Below are positions 8,182-17,700 of a stretch of DNA of 64,000 nt, piece after piece (position 1 is the first letter of the stretch; every line of letters starts with the position of its first letter). Below the pieces are notes generated by a model that saw nothing but the letters and a program-made list of their open reading frames with translations, made no database searches and was not told where the DNA came from. The position numbers and the translations under genes are program-made. Origin of the DNA: DATBFG01 sp036558645 (GTDB taxonomy: Bacteria > Acidobacteriota > Terriglobia > Terriglobales > Acidobacteriaceae); NCBI GenBank assembly GCA_036558645.1, contig DATBFG010000064.1, positions 1 to 64,000 of the forward strand, in the 5' to 3' direction.

Positions 8182-10179
8182 CTATTCGCCGCCTTCGCCG
8201 CCCTCTTCGCCGCCAGGCGTGCGGGATAAGGCTTTCATCTCGGCCTGATTGATCTTGATCTTTCCGGATTTTTCCAACTGCTCGCGCAGATTGGAAACGA
8301 ACATCCCAAAAAGCTCGCCCTGTTTTGCTTGTACCAGGGAGTCCCGAATTTGGTCCTTCTTTGAGGCGTAATCCTGATCTGTCGGCTCCTGCTTTTGGAG
8401 AAGCGCTGCGACCACGCCGTTCGTTCCCGCCTGAATCGGACCGCTGATCTCGCCCGGTTTCATCGTGAACACCGTTGCCGCGCTGCCCGTCAGCGAACCA
8501 ATGTCGGGGACTTGGCCGTCCGGTGCGACTAGCTCGCTGGTCTTTACAGTAGCATTGAGTTCTTTTGCGGCCTTCTTCAGATCGTGCTCGGCGCGGGCAC
8601 GGTCTGACAGTTCCTGTGTCTTCCGCGCGAGCAAGTTAGTGACGCGTTCGTTCTTGAATTCGTTTTCGACTCGGCTGTGGATCTCCTCGAATGTTGGAGT
8701 CGCAGCAGGCTTCACATCGAGCACCTGGTAGACGACATACCCCTGCGTCGTATGAGCCTCGTCGGGAGGATTCTTGGCAGTGGCGCTGAAGATCGTATCC
8801 ATGAAAGACGGTGCTGGACCAATACCGGGCAACGAATCACCTCGACCTACGAAGTCCGTGGTTACAACCTCGAGGCCTTTCGACGCTGCTGCTTTTTCCA
8901 TGCTGGAGGACCGAGCCTGATTCAGCAGCGCGTTGCCCTCGTCGTCGGCGATCTTCGCAACCTTCTGCTGCTTGATCACTGGTTCAATCTGGTCTTTGAC
9001 TTCATCAAGCGTCTTCACATGCGCGTCCTGCTTGTCGTCCACATGAATAATGTGGAAACCATAGCTGCTCTGCACCAGATCGCTCGTACCGCCCTTCGGC
9101 AGCGAAAACGCAGACTTCTCGAATTCGGGAACCGTTCTGCCCTTCCCGATAAAGCCGAGTGACCCTCCATCTTTCGCGCTGCCTGGGTCTTCGGAATACT
9201 TCTTGGCCAACTCTGCGAAGTTCCCGCCGCCCTTGACTTGCTTCAGAACATCTTCGGCTTTCCTGCGGGCTTCGTCGATGCCTTTTGAATCGACCTTGCC
9301 ATCCGGTCCAGGGAGTGGCGTTTTTATCAGGATGTGACGCACGCTCACCTGTTCGGGAACGCGGTACTCCTCCCGATGCTGATCATAGTACGCAAGCAGG
9401 TCATCGTGGGTCACCGGAGTCTGCGCCTGCAACTTCGCTGTCTCCAGAAGGAGGTACTTCACCTTTCGCTTCTCGGGAACAGCGTTGTTGTAGCTAGCCT
9501 TGTGGGCGTCGTAATAAGCAATCAACTCGGAGTCGCTGGGATGAATCTCTTTGAGCAAATCGTCGCGCTGCAGCACTGCGTAGTCGAACTTTACCTTTGT
9601 ATTGCGGCGATCGAATTCCTCGCGGACCTCACTTTCGGTGACAACGGCGCTGCCTGAGACAAGCGCGCGCAATTTATTGAACAAAATCTCTTCTTTTACA
9701 CTCTGTTCGAAGCGGGGAACAGTCAGCTCCGCACGCTGAAGCATGGTCTCATACGCGTCTTTCCCGACGAACTTGCCGTCGGGGAAGAAAACACTGGCGT
9801 ATTGCCCATGCTGCATCTCGTCGAGTAATTCTTCATCGGAGACGCGCAATCCCAAGCGATCGGCCTCGACCAGGATTGCCTTCTGGCTGATGAGGTCTTC
9901 GGCCGCACGGGATGTAAAGAACGGCAGCAGCATGGAGGCCTGCGCGCCTCCCCGGGGAAATTGCTGACGAAGCATCTGCCGTGCCTGGCGCTCGACGTCC
10001 TGTACTGTAACCTTCTGATCGCCAACGGTGGCGATAACGCCTTTGCCGGGGCCGCCGAATCCAAGGTTAAGATTGCCGCCGGGAATCAGCGTGATCACCA
10101 TGGCGCCGCAAAAAATGAGTAAGATGCCGCTCAGAATTATCTTTTTGATCGGCCCAGGGGTCTGCAAAAATCTGATCAT
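8182..10179 (-). CDS. PpiD/SurA-type periplasmic peptidyl-prolyl isomerase
   Basis: 665 residues. One N-terminal membrane segment (about 12-33) anchors the protein in the inner membrane, followed by a SurA_N-like helical region (ATVGDQKVTVQDVERQARQML). A parvulin domain lies at about residues 270-375 (VSVRHILIKTPLP, FAELAKKYSEDPGSAKDGG, GYGFHIIHVDDKQ-like end). The size and order match PpiD, which assists folding of exported proteins at the Sec exit. A second, weaker C-terminal segment (GEISGPIQAGTNGVVAALL) also resembles the degenerate parvulin tail of that family. The abundance of secreted proteins nearby fits, though no operon link is visible. Confidence 0.88.
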   Translation of the reverse strand: MIRFLQTPGPIKKIILSGILLIFCGAMVITLIPGGNLNLGFGGPGKGVIATVGDQKVTVQDVERQARQMLRQQFPRGGAQASMLLPFFTSRAAEDLISQKAILVEADRLGLRVSDEELLDEMQHGQYASVFFPDGKFVGKDAYETMLQRAELTVPRFEQSVKEEILFNKLRALVSGSAVVTESEVREEFDRRNTKVKFDYAVLQRDDLLKEIHPSDSELIAYYDAHKASYNNAVPEKRKVKYLLLETAKLQAQTPVTHDDLLAYYDQHREEYRVPEQVSVRHILIKTPLPGPDGKVDSKGIDEARRKAEDVLKQVKGGGNFAELAKKYSEDPGSAKDGGSLGFIGKGRTVPEFEKSAFSLPKGGTSDLVQSSYGFHIIHVDDKQDAHVKTLDEVKDQIEPVIKQQKVAKIADDEGNALLNQARSSSMEKAAASKGLEVVTTDFVGRGDSLPGIGPAPSFMDTIFSATAKNPPDEAHTTQGYVVYQVLDVKPAATPTFEEIHSRVENEFKNERVTNLLARKTQELSDRARAEHDLKKAAKELNATVKTSELVAPDGQVPDIGSLTGSAATVFTMKPGEISGPIQAGTNGVVAALLQKQEPTDQDYASKKDQIRDSLVQAKQGELFGMFVSNLREQLEKSGKIKINQAEMKALSRTPGGEEGGEGGE

Positions 10180-10353
10180 ATGTTCTTCTTGTCGCTCCAG
10201 AATGAGAGGCGGAAACTGCCATTATAAACTAATCAGTACCCAACACTGGTGACCGGGCGGAATGGCGACAAATGACGAAGGTTGGTGAGGCGGGAGTGAT
10301 AGAAGCTCTGATTTCATCCTGCCCGAAATGAATTCTGCGCAGTAATTCGGCTA

Positions 10354-10386
10354 TTGAAACGTATCAATAAAACGTGTTATCACGTT
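10354..10386. promoter_or_regulatory. Two operator-like palindromes upstream of the GH2 gene
   Basis: TTGAAACGTATCAA (10354-10367) is a palindrome around ACGT with one mismatched pair of positions, and AACGTG-TTAT-CACGTT (10371-10386) is a perfect 6-bp inverted repeat. The first has the form of LacI-family operators (central CG, TGAAAC-type half-sites). Both lie about 100-130 bases before the GH2 start, which suits sugar-responsive control. No LacI gene is in the window. Confidence 0.5.
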
Positions 10387-10400
10387 GCCTGTATTTGTTA

Positions 10401-10450
10401 TGCAGTCCTTGTACTGGGTGTGCAATCGTTGTACTGGGTGTGCAATCGTT
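10401..10450. repeat. 20-bp tandem direct repeat
   Basis: The word GTACTGGGTGTGCAATCGTT occurs twice without a gap (10411-10430 and 10431-10450), preceded by a partial copy of its second half (10401-10410, 8 of 10 bases). It sits directly before the GH2 ribosome binding site. It may be a recent duplication or a repeated binding site. Confidence 0.8.
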
Positions 10451-10486
10451 GTTCGCTGACATCGCCTGTTGCATGAGGATGGTTCG

Positions 10487-13153
10487 ATGAAAAAGCGTTG
10501 CCTTTTCTATTATCTCTTCCTTTCCCTTTCGGTCTTATTTGGTTCTCTGTTAGCCCCGACGCGCAGTGAAGCCGCGACGTCGATGTTCCTGACCAAGGAC
10601 TGGTCCCTGCAATCGTCGACCAAAGTCACAGATGCCGGCGACGCAATCTCCACTAGCAAGTACATTCCCAAGGGTTGGTACGGGGTCAGCGTCCCCACCA
10701 CTGTCGTAGCCGCGATGGTGAAGCAGGGGGTATACCCCGATCCGGGCTTCGGAATGAACATGCGCTCGTACCCCGGGGTTACCTATCCCATCGGCTCAAA
10801 TTTTTCCAACATTGCGATGCAGCCCGATAGTCCTTTTGCCGTGCCGTGGTGGTACCGCAAGGAATTCACGCTTCCCGCTGCTTTCAAGGGCCAGACGCTT
10901 TGGCTGCGTTTCGGCGGCATCAACTACCGCGCCAATATCTGGTTGAACGGAAAACAGCTCGCTAAGTCCGAAGATGTTGCGGGAGCCTGGCGCACTTATG
11001 ACTTTAATGTCACCGATCTTGTGCAAGTCGGTTCGCCAAACGTGCTTGCGGTGCAAGTGTTTCCACCCACTGAGAACGATTTGGCCATCACCTTCGTAGA
11101 CTGGAACCCTGCACCTCCCGACAAGAACATGGGTCTGTGGCGCGATGTACGGATCGCCGCTTCCGGCCCCGTCGCTTTGCGATATCCCACGGTTGTCTCC
11201 AAAGTAAATTCCCCCGCAAATGACAGTGCGGATCTGACAGTCACGGCACAGCTAAAGAACGGAACAGCAAAGACAGTGCGTGGCACGCTGAAGGGACGCA
11301 TTGAGAGCGTTGAATTCTCGCAGGACGTAGAACTCGCACCGAACGAATCAAAGGACGTTGACTTCACGCCTGAAAAATTTTCGCAGCTGAGGACTTCGAA
11401 CCCTCGTCTGTGGTGGCCAGCCCAAATGGGAACGCCGGAACTGTACAAGATCGAGATGGCGTTCGACATCGATGGAAAAACCTCCGACCACTCCTTTACT
11501 GAGTTCGGCATTCGCGAAATCAACTCAGAGGTGGTGGCCAGCAACGCTCGCATCTTCACGATCAACGGCAAGAAAATCCTCATTCGAGGCGGTGGTTGGA
11601 CAACCGACCTGATGTTGCGAGAGAACTCGCAGCGCCTTGAGGACGAATTTCGCTATGTACAAGACATGGGCCTGAACACCATTCGGCTGGAAGGCAAATT
11701 GGAAACCGAGGAATTCTTCAATCTCGCCGACCGAAAGGGTGTTCTGGTGATGGCCGGATGGTGCTGTTGCGATTTCTGGGAACGCTGGGCGAAGTGGCAA
11801 CCGCAGGATTTCGACATCGCCAAGGCTTCCTTACAGGACCAGATTTATCGCCTGCGCAGCCATCCCAGCCTGGTGATGTGGCTGAACGGCAGCGATAATC
11901 CTCCGCCGCCGGATGTTGAGCAGATGTATCTCGACGTAGAGAAGCATCTGAAGTGGCCAAATCCTGTAGTGTCTTCAGCGACAGCCAAGCCTGCCGGATT
12001 CACTGGAAACAGTGGCGTCAAGATGACCGGCCCCTATGAATATGTGGCGCCGGGATACTGGCAGCAGGACGTAACAGCCACTCCTCCGCACAGCTGTAAC
12101 CAGGGAGGCTGTGGCGGCGCTTACGGATTCAATACCGAAACGAGCATGGGGCCTGCGGTTCCTCCGCTCGAAAGCATGCAAAAGATGTTGCCGAAGGAAC
12201 ATCTATGGCCCATCGATGACTGGTGGAACTTCCACGCAGGCGGCGGCGAATTCAAGGATATTCACGTCTTCACCGACGCTCTGAATGCACGTTACGGACA
12301 AGCGACGGGCGTGGAGGACTACACCTTTAAGGCCCAGCTGCAGACGTACGAAGGTGTGCGCGCGATGTACGAAGCGTATAGCCGCAACAAGTACAACTCC
12401 ACTGGCGTCATCCAGTGGATGCTGAACAATGCGTGGCCTTCCGTGATCTGGCATTTGTATGACTACTATTTGCGGCCAGGCGGCGGATATTTTGGAGCGA
12501 AGAAGGCGATGGAGCCGCTCCATCCGGTGTATGGATATGACGATCACTCGGTGTGGGTAGTCAGCAGCCAATATCAGGATGCGAAGGGGCTGAAACTCAC
12601 GGCAAAGATCCTTAATCTTGATCTGACGGAGAAATTTTCGCAGCAGGTCACCGTCGACGCCGCTGCAGATAGCACAGCCAAGGCACTCACGCTGCCAGAA
12701 GTTGCTGATGCGAGCGCCACGTACTTTGTCGTGCTCAGGTTGGAAGGCGCCACAGGCAAGCTTGTGGGATCGAACCTGTACTGGCTATCTTCCAAACCGG
12801 AGACTATCGACTGGGAGAAATCAAACTGGTACACGACTCCGACGTCTTCCTACGCCGACTACACAGCGTTGTCGAGTCTTCCTAAGGTGAGGTTGCGGGT
12901 GTCGAGTCGCACTGAACACAAGGGTGATGATGCGGTCACCCATGTGACTGTAGAGAATCCGTCAAAGGATTTGGCCTTCTTCGTTCGATTGAAGGTAAAC
13001 AAAGGATCGGAAGAGATTCTGCCTGTGTTGTGGGAAGACAACTATATTTCCCTGATGCCTGGCGAAAAGCGGGAAGTGAGCGCGACATACCGCGCCGACC
13101 TTCTCGGCACAGCTCAACCGACAGTTCATGTCAAAGGATGGAACGCGGAGTAG
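10487..13153 (+). CDS. Glycoside hydrolase family 2, exo-beta-D-glucosaminidase-like
   Basis: 888 residues from the ATG at 10487; GAGGA lies 7 bases upstream, and a TTG start at 10469 is less likely. A signal peptide ends near SEAAT. The N-terminal jelly-roll (PWWYRKEFTLPAAFKGQ, FGGINYRANIWLNGKQL), an Ig-like domain and the TIM barrel (FTINGKKILIRGGGW, GLNTIRLEGKLETEEFFNLADRKG split over residues near 365-420) follow. In place of the usual Asn-Glu dyad there is WLNGSDNPPP, and a FNTETSMGP segment supplies the probable nucleophile, a combination typical of exo-beta-glucosaminidases. It would release glucosamine from chito-oligomers outside the cytoplasm; mannosidase activity is the main alternative. 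Confidence 0.85.
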   Translation: MKKRCLFYYLFLSLSVLFGSLLAPTRSEAATSMFLTKDWSLQSSTKVTDAGDAISTSKYIPKGWYGVSVPTTVVAAMVKQGVYPDPGFGMNMRSYPGVTYPIGSNFSNIAMQPDSPFAVPWWYRKEFTLPAAFKGQTLWLRFGGINYRANIWLNGKQLAKSEDVAGAWRTYDFNVTDLVQVGSPNVLAVQVFPPTENDLAITFVDWNPAPPDKNMGLWRDVRIAASGPVALRYPTVVSKVNSPANDSADLTVTAQLKNGTAKTVRGTLKGRIESVEFSQDVELAPNESKDVDFTPEKFSQLRTSNPRLWWPAQMGTPELYKIEMAFDIDGKTSDHSFTEFGIREINSEVVASNARIFTINGKKILIRGGGWTTDLMLRENSQRLEDEFRYVQDMGLNTIRLEGKLETEEFFNLADRKGVLVMAGWCCCDFWERWAKWQPQDFDIAKASLQDQIYRLRSHPSLVMWLNGSDNPPPPDVEQMYLDVEKHLKWPNPVVSSATAKPAGFTGNSGVKMTGPYEYVAPGYWQQDVTATPPHSCNQGGCGGAYGFNTETSMGPAVPPLESMQKMLPKEHLWPIDDWWNFHAGGGEFKDIHVFTDALNARYGQATGVEDYTFKAQLQTYEGVRAMYEAYSRNKYNSTGVIQWMLNNAWPSVIWHLYDYYLRPGGGYFGAKKAMEPLHPVYGYDDHSVWVVSSQYQDAKGLKLTAKILNLDLTEKFSQQVTVDAAADSTAKALTLPEVADASATYFVVLRLEGATGKLVGSNLYWLSSKPETIDWEKSNWYTTPTSSYADYTALSSLPKVRLRVSSRTEHKGDDAVTHVTVENPSKDLAFFVRLKVNKGSEEILPVLWEDNYISLMPGEKREVSATYRADLLGTAQPTVHVKGWNAE

Positions 13154-13160
13154 GAAGGAT

Positions 13161-13278
13161 TTGGTAATCGAGTAATTTGTAATTTGGTAATTTGAAAGCC
13201 CGTTTCCTGTGCAGCGCACAATATTGTGCACGTAGTCCGGGGTTTCACTTACCAAATTACCCGATTACAAATTACCAA
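13161..13278. repeat. Large imperfect palindrome between convergent genes
   Basis: The left arm (13161-13190) and right arm (13249-13278) are made of TAATTTG/GGTAAT words and match inverted over the outer 8 and inner 11 bases. A second palindrome, GCACAATATTGTGC, sits inside at about 13216-13229. The block separates the convergent GH2 and permease genes, where it could act as a two-way terminator. Confidence 0.65.
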
Positions 13279-13283
13279 TTGTT

Positions 13284-14663
13284 TTATCCTTCGCTGAAGT
13301 CGATCATGACTGGCGCGCTGGTAAAGCCGCGGGTCTTGATGCCGACGTAAATAATTCCGACTGCCAGCCAGATCCCCCCTGCGGTCTTCGCCAGGCTGTT
13401 CAGGTTCCACCAGATCACGAGGCATGCGAAGAATCCGATCAAGGGCAGAATGGCATCCCGCAGCCAGTTCCGCTTGCGATGCTTCCCGAACACGATGGAA
13501 AACTGCCAGAACGTCGCGAGGTTCACTCCCATAAACGCGAGAAAGGCCCCGAAGTTCAGTAGTTCTCCCGCGTGCTGGTAGGCGCTGCCAACGTAATTCA
13601 GCAATACCGCTCCTGCAAAAGCCAGTATTCCAATCAACACAATATTGAAGGTCGGCGTGTTCGTGCCCGGCTTGAGATATCCAAAGGTCTTCTTCGGCAG
13701 CACACCGTCGCGGCCCATGCCAAACAGAAGCCGGGCAGCTCCGAGAGTTCCGGTCAGCCCGCTCCCGAAGGCGGCAACGATCAGGATCGCGCCCATCGCA
13801 TTGAACAGGAACACGCCACCTACTCGATGGCAGATATCCATAAAGGCTGTTTCGAGATTCGGAAAGCTGCGCCAGTCTGGCCATACGCGGGCGCCAAGAT
13901 AAGACTCGAAGGCGCTAGCAAAGCCGGCGAAAAGGCAAGTCAGAACAACCGCGAGCAGGACATTGCGCTTTGGATTCTCGACATCCTCGGCGAGTGTCGT
14001 CACCCCATCAAAACCGATGTAGGTGAGTGCCGCAAACGACGTAGCTGTCAGAACGCGATGCGAGTCAAACGTCTTGGGATCGTAGAACGGTTGCGTGGAG
14101 AACAGCCCTCCCCATCCCTGGGAGGCCCATAGGAATCGCGTCGCCAGGACGACGAAGAACCCGACAACAGCGAACATGATGAACAACAGAATCTTGTTGG
14201 TTCGTGCCGAGGACTTTACCCCGGCGAGGTTGAGCACGGTCATGATCCCTGCGATGATCGCCGCCCAAATGATGAACGGGACTTGAGGCACGTAACGCTC
14301 GTGCAGCGCAGTAGAAATCCAAACCGTATTGATCAAAGGCTGCAAAAGGTAGTCCAGAATCATGGCCCACCCGGCGAGGAAACCGAGGTGCGGGTTCAGT
14401 CCTTTCCCGACGTACGTATAAGCAGATCCTGCTGTCGGATACAGCGTCGCCATGCGGCCGTAACTGACGGCCGTGATCAACATGGCAAACATCGCGATAA
14501 AGATGATGCTGACGAAGTGGCCGTCTGAGAGTTTCTGGGCGACGCCATACAGTGGCACCGGAGCGATCGGTTGTATGAGGACGATACCGTAGAAAATCAG
14601 GTCCCAAAGGGTCAGAACGCGCCGCAAGCGCGGCGTGGAAGCTGTGGTTGAAGAGGAAGCCAT
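13284..14663 (-). CDS. APC-superfamily amino acid permease
   Basis: 459 residues with about twelve predicted membrane helices. The first helix region (LTLWDLIFYGIVLIQPIAPVP) and the TAVSYGRMATLYPTAGSAYTY block with its conserved Gly-Ser-Ala match amino acid/polyamine/organocation transporters; FAALTYIGFDGVTTLAEDVENP is the helix-6 signature of this superfamily. It probably imports an amino acid with protons or exchanges it; the substrate cannot be told. The ATG has no strong ribosome binding site. It is convergent with the GH2 gene and stands 74 bases beyond the end of the following TPR/ASPIC gene. Confidence 0.88.
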   Translation of the reverse strand: MASSSTTASTPRLRRVLTLWDLIFYGIVLIQPIAPVPLYGVAQKLSDGHFVSIIFIAMFAMLITAVSYGRMATLYPTAGSAYTYVGKGLNPHLGFLAGWAMILDYLLQPLINTVWISTALHERYVPQVPFIIWAAIIAGIMTVLNLAGVKSSARTNKILLFIMFAVVGFFVVLATRFLWASQGWGGLFSTQPFYDPKTFDSHRVLTATSFAALTYIGFDGVTTLAEDVENPKRNVLLAVVLTCLFAGFASAFESYLGARVWPDWRSFPNLETAFMDICHRVGGVFLFNAMGAILIVAAFGSGLTGTLGAARLLFGMGRDGVLPKKTFGYLKPGTNTPTFNIVLIGILAFAGAVLLNYVGSAYQHAGELLNFGAFLAFMGVNLATFWQFSIVFGKHRKRNWLRDAILPLIGFFACLVIWWNLNSLAKTAGGIWLAVGIIYVGIKTRGFTSAPVMIDFSEG

Positions 14664-14737
14664 GGTGCGGGTATTGGATTATGCGCAGCGAGGAATGTCA
14701 ATATTCAAACGATTTCATGGGATGAAAATGCGCACGG

Positions 14738-17700
14738 TCATTTCGCATAGTTGAACGCATAACCTCGAGACTCGTTTCCGGACATGTATCGCGTGTTGTA
14801 GTTCACCAAGTCGTCGAGATGGCTGTCGATTGGGTACTTCCCTTCCGGATATGGATAGGTTCCCATCGCACCGAACGGCATCGGATCGACGCTGTCGCCC
14901 TTGAAGGCATAGAAGTCCATGTCTTTCTCATATCCGTTAGCCATAAAGAAGTAATCACGCACCCAGCCTTTCGGCAGCGACGGCAGCTTCGAAGGATCAA
15001 ATTCGAGCGCAACCTGATCCCCGGAGCCAAAGACGGCGAGGCGATCATCGGATGCACCTAGCAGCGGCAAGACATCCCCGTACCGCGTGTAAGGCCCTGC
15101 CGGACGCGTGTAAGGTCCGGTCGCGCTGACTTGCTCGTAGATGTATTCGACGTTCCCGGGCGGCTGGTTTTCGATCTTCCGCGGGAAGCCGTGGAAGCTG
15201 AGATCGGCACGGGCCAGAGGAACAGGATTCAGCGCCAACACCTGGTCCTGGCTGGTGCGGCTGATGAGAATGCTGTCCCAATAGACCTGCAGATTCGTGG
15301 TAATGCGAATCTGTTTCGTCCCTGGCGGCAATTTGCCCGTCAGGTTTGCGGTCATGGTTCTGGCACCGCCTGCGGGAAACCCCATGTCGTCGATGACACG
15401 CTTCCATTTTCCATCCGATCCCAATGCTTCGACATAAGGCGCAAACGGCTGGATGCCTGCTTGATCCGCGGCATACATGCTGGTGGCGGTAAAGTACTCG
15501 ATTTCACCGTGCATCAGCAACCAGAGTGGGCCGCCGTTGTACCGGTCGCCAAGGTCAAGTTCCAGCATGTGTGGCTTGGCAAATCCTGCGAACGGCAGCA
15601 GCTCAAAGTCGCCGAAGAATCGATGCGCGAGCAAATCGGGCAGAACATCGTGTCCGTGCTCGTCGTGGGCTGCCGCTGGCGGCTTAGGATTCTGGCTGGC
15701 TACGACCTTGAATTCCGGATACGGCGGATTGCTGGCGAAATATTCGTTGGGATAGACATCGATATTCGCCGGATGATCGACCGTCAGCAGCTTGACGTGA
15801 TCCAAATAGACAACTTCTTCGAGCGGCTCCATGAAGCGGAAGCTGAGTTTGCCATCTCTTTCGACAACCGCGTTGCGATCGATCTTGATGTACTCAGTCG
15901 GACGCGGAATGTTGCGCTCATTCGGTCCAACCCAGTGGCCGACGACACCGGCACCGAGCATGTCGCCGACGAGTTGATAGTGATGACCATCCCACACGAA
16001 GAGCGTGGGACAAGAACTGCCTCGGCGGTCAATTTCCAGAAATTTCTGCTCTTTGTCTCCGGCAACCTCGATTTCGTCCTGTAGGACGCCGGTCGGCCAA
16101 AGCATGCGCACGACATCGGCCTGCTTGGAGTCACCTAGGCCGACAACGATGTCGGTAGAGTTCTGGCCGAGATAGCCCGACGATCCGGCGATTTCGAATT
16201 TCTGGCGATTGCCTCCTGAGAAGACCTCGATCTTGGTGCCGATGGCGCTCTTGTTGTCGTTCAGCCCCTTGAGCGAAAGACGCATCCAGTGATTCTTGTT
16301 GCCGCCATCATTGCGCAAAAGAATTGCTGGGCCGTGGTTCTGGGTGATCAGCAGATCGGTATCGCCATCGTTGTCGTAATCAGCCGTAACAAGTGCACGA
16401 GGATCCTTCAGCTGAATTTTGTCAAGGCCGACATCGGAGGTTACGTCTTTGAAACCATCAGGCCCAAGATTGCGGAAGAGCTTGATCTCGCCTTTCCCGT
16501 CTTTGGTTTCACCCACCGCAGCGAGATCGACCCAGCCATCGTTGTCGTAGTCGAAGGCGGCAAGGCCAAAAGCGCGGTAAAGATCGGTAGAGGGCAACGG
16601 AGCTTCGTCGAAAGTCTTGCCCTGATTATTCCGCCACAAGGAAACTCCCGGAGCTGCTGTCTGCGCGAAGGCGATGTCCATCCATCCATCATGATCAAAG
16701 TCAAATACGTTCACCCCGAGGGTTGGAAGACCCGGCCCCTGCGCTGAACGGAAGACAAACTTGCCTTCGCGCGGGTTTTCGAAAATGGCCGACAACTTGT
16801 ACCAGCCTGACATGACTATGTCGACAGCACGGTCATTGTTGTAGTCGCTACCCACAACGCTGACGGTAGACACCTGGTTTGAAATTCCAACGGCGTCGCT
16901 TTGGTCCGTGAACGTACCATTCCCGTTGTTTCGCCAGACCTGATGCATCTTCGGGAAGTGAATCTCGCTTTCAGAACTTGGTTCCGATCGTCGCAAATCA
17001 CAGAAGGGGTCAGAACTGTACTGTGCGATGACTAGATCAAGATCGCCATCGTGATCATAGTCAATGAATGTCGCGGACAAGTTGAAGGTTCCCTGAGGAG
17101 GTGTAGCCGCGATTCCTGCCGCTGCTTCAGCACTTTTGAATGTGCCGTTTTTCTCGTTATGCCACAGTAGGACTCGATTCGGGAACGTTACCACGATGTC
17201 GGGAAATCCGTCGTTATCGTAGTCGCCCGCGGTGCATCCTATGCCATGCGGCGACGGATCAAGCCCCGCGTTCTTGGTCCCATCCAGAAACTTGCCGCCT
17301 CCAATGTTATGGAAAAGAGATATCCCACCTTCTTTTCCGGAATCCGAGAGGAAAAGATCAGGTTTGCCGTCCGCGTCATAATCCAGGAAGCATGCTCCCG
17401 GTCCCATAAAAGATGCGGAATCATTCGTTGTGGCCGGCTGCGCATTCAGCGTAAGCCCCGCCTTCTTCGTCTCATCCACAAACTTCACATCAATCTGAAG
17501 CAATACTTTCGGCGGTCCTGCTGGCGATTCTTCCACCAGCGAATACTTCCCCTGCTCGCCGTAGGCCAGTGAAATCGGTGCCCCCAGCTTGTTTTGTGTG
17601 ATGTACTGAAAACGGACGAGATGTTCGCGGGCGTGAGCCGTGTCTCCGGATTGCTGATACGCACGAGAGATTCCGAACTGCGCCGAGGCATGCAACGGAT

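Noticed and set aside
15131..16084. 317-codon plus-strand frame
   Set aside because: Antisense to the long TPR/ASPIC gene, with no ribosome binding site or recognisable domain.
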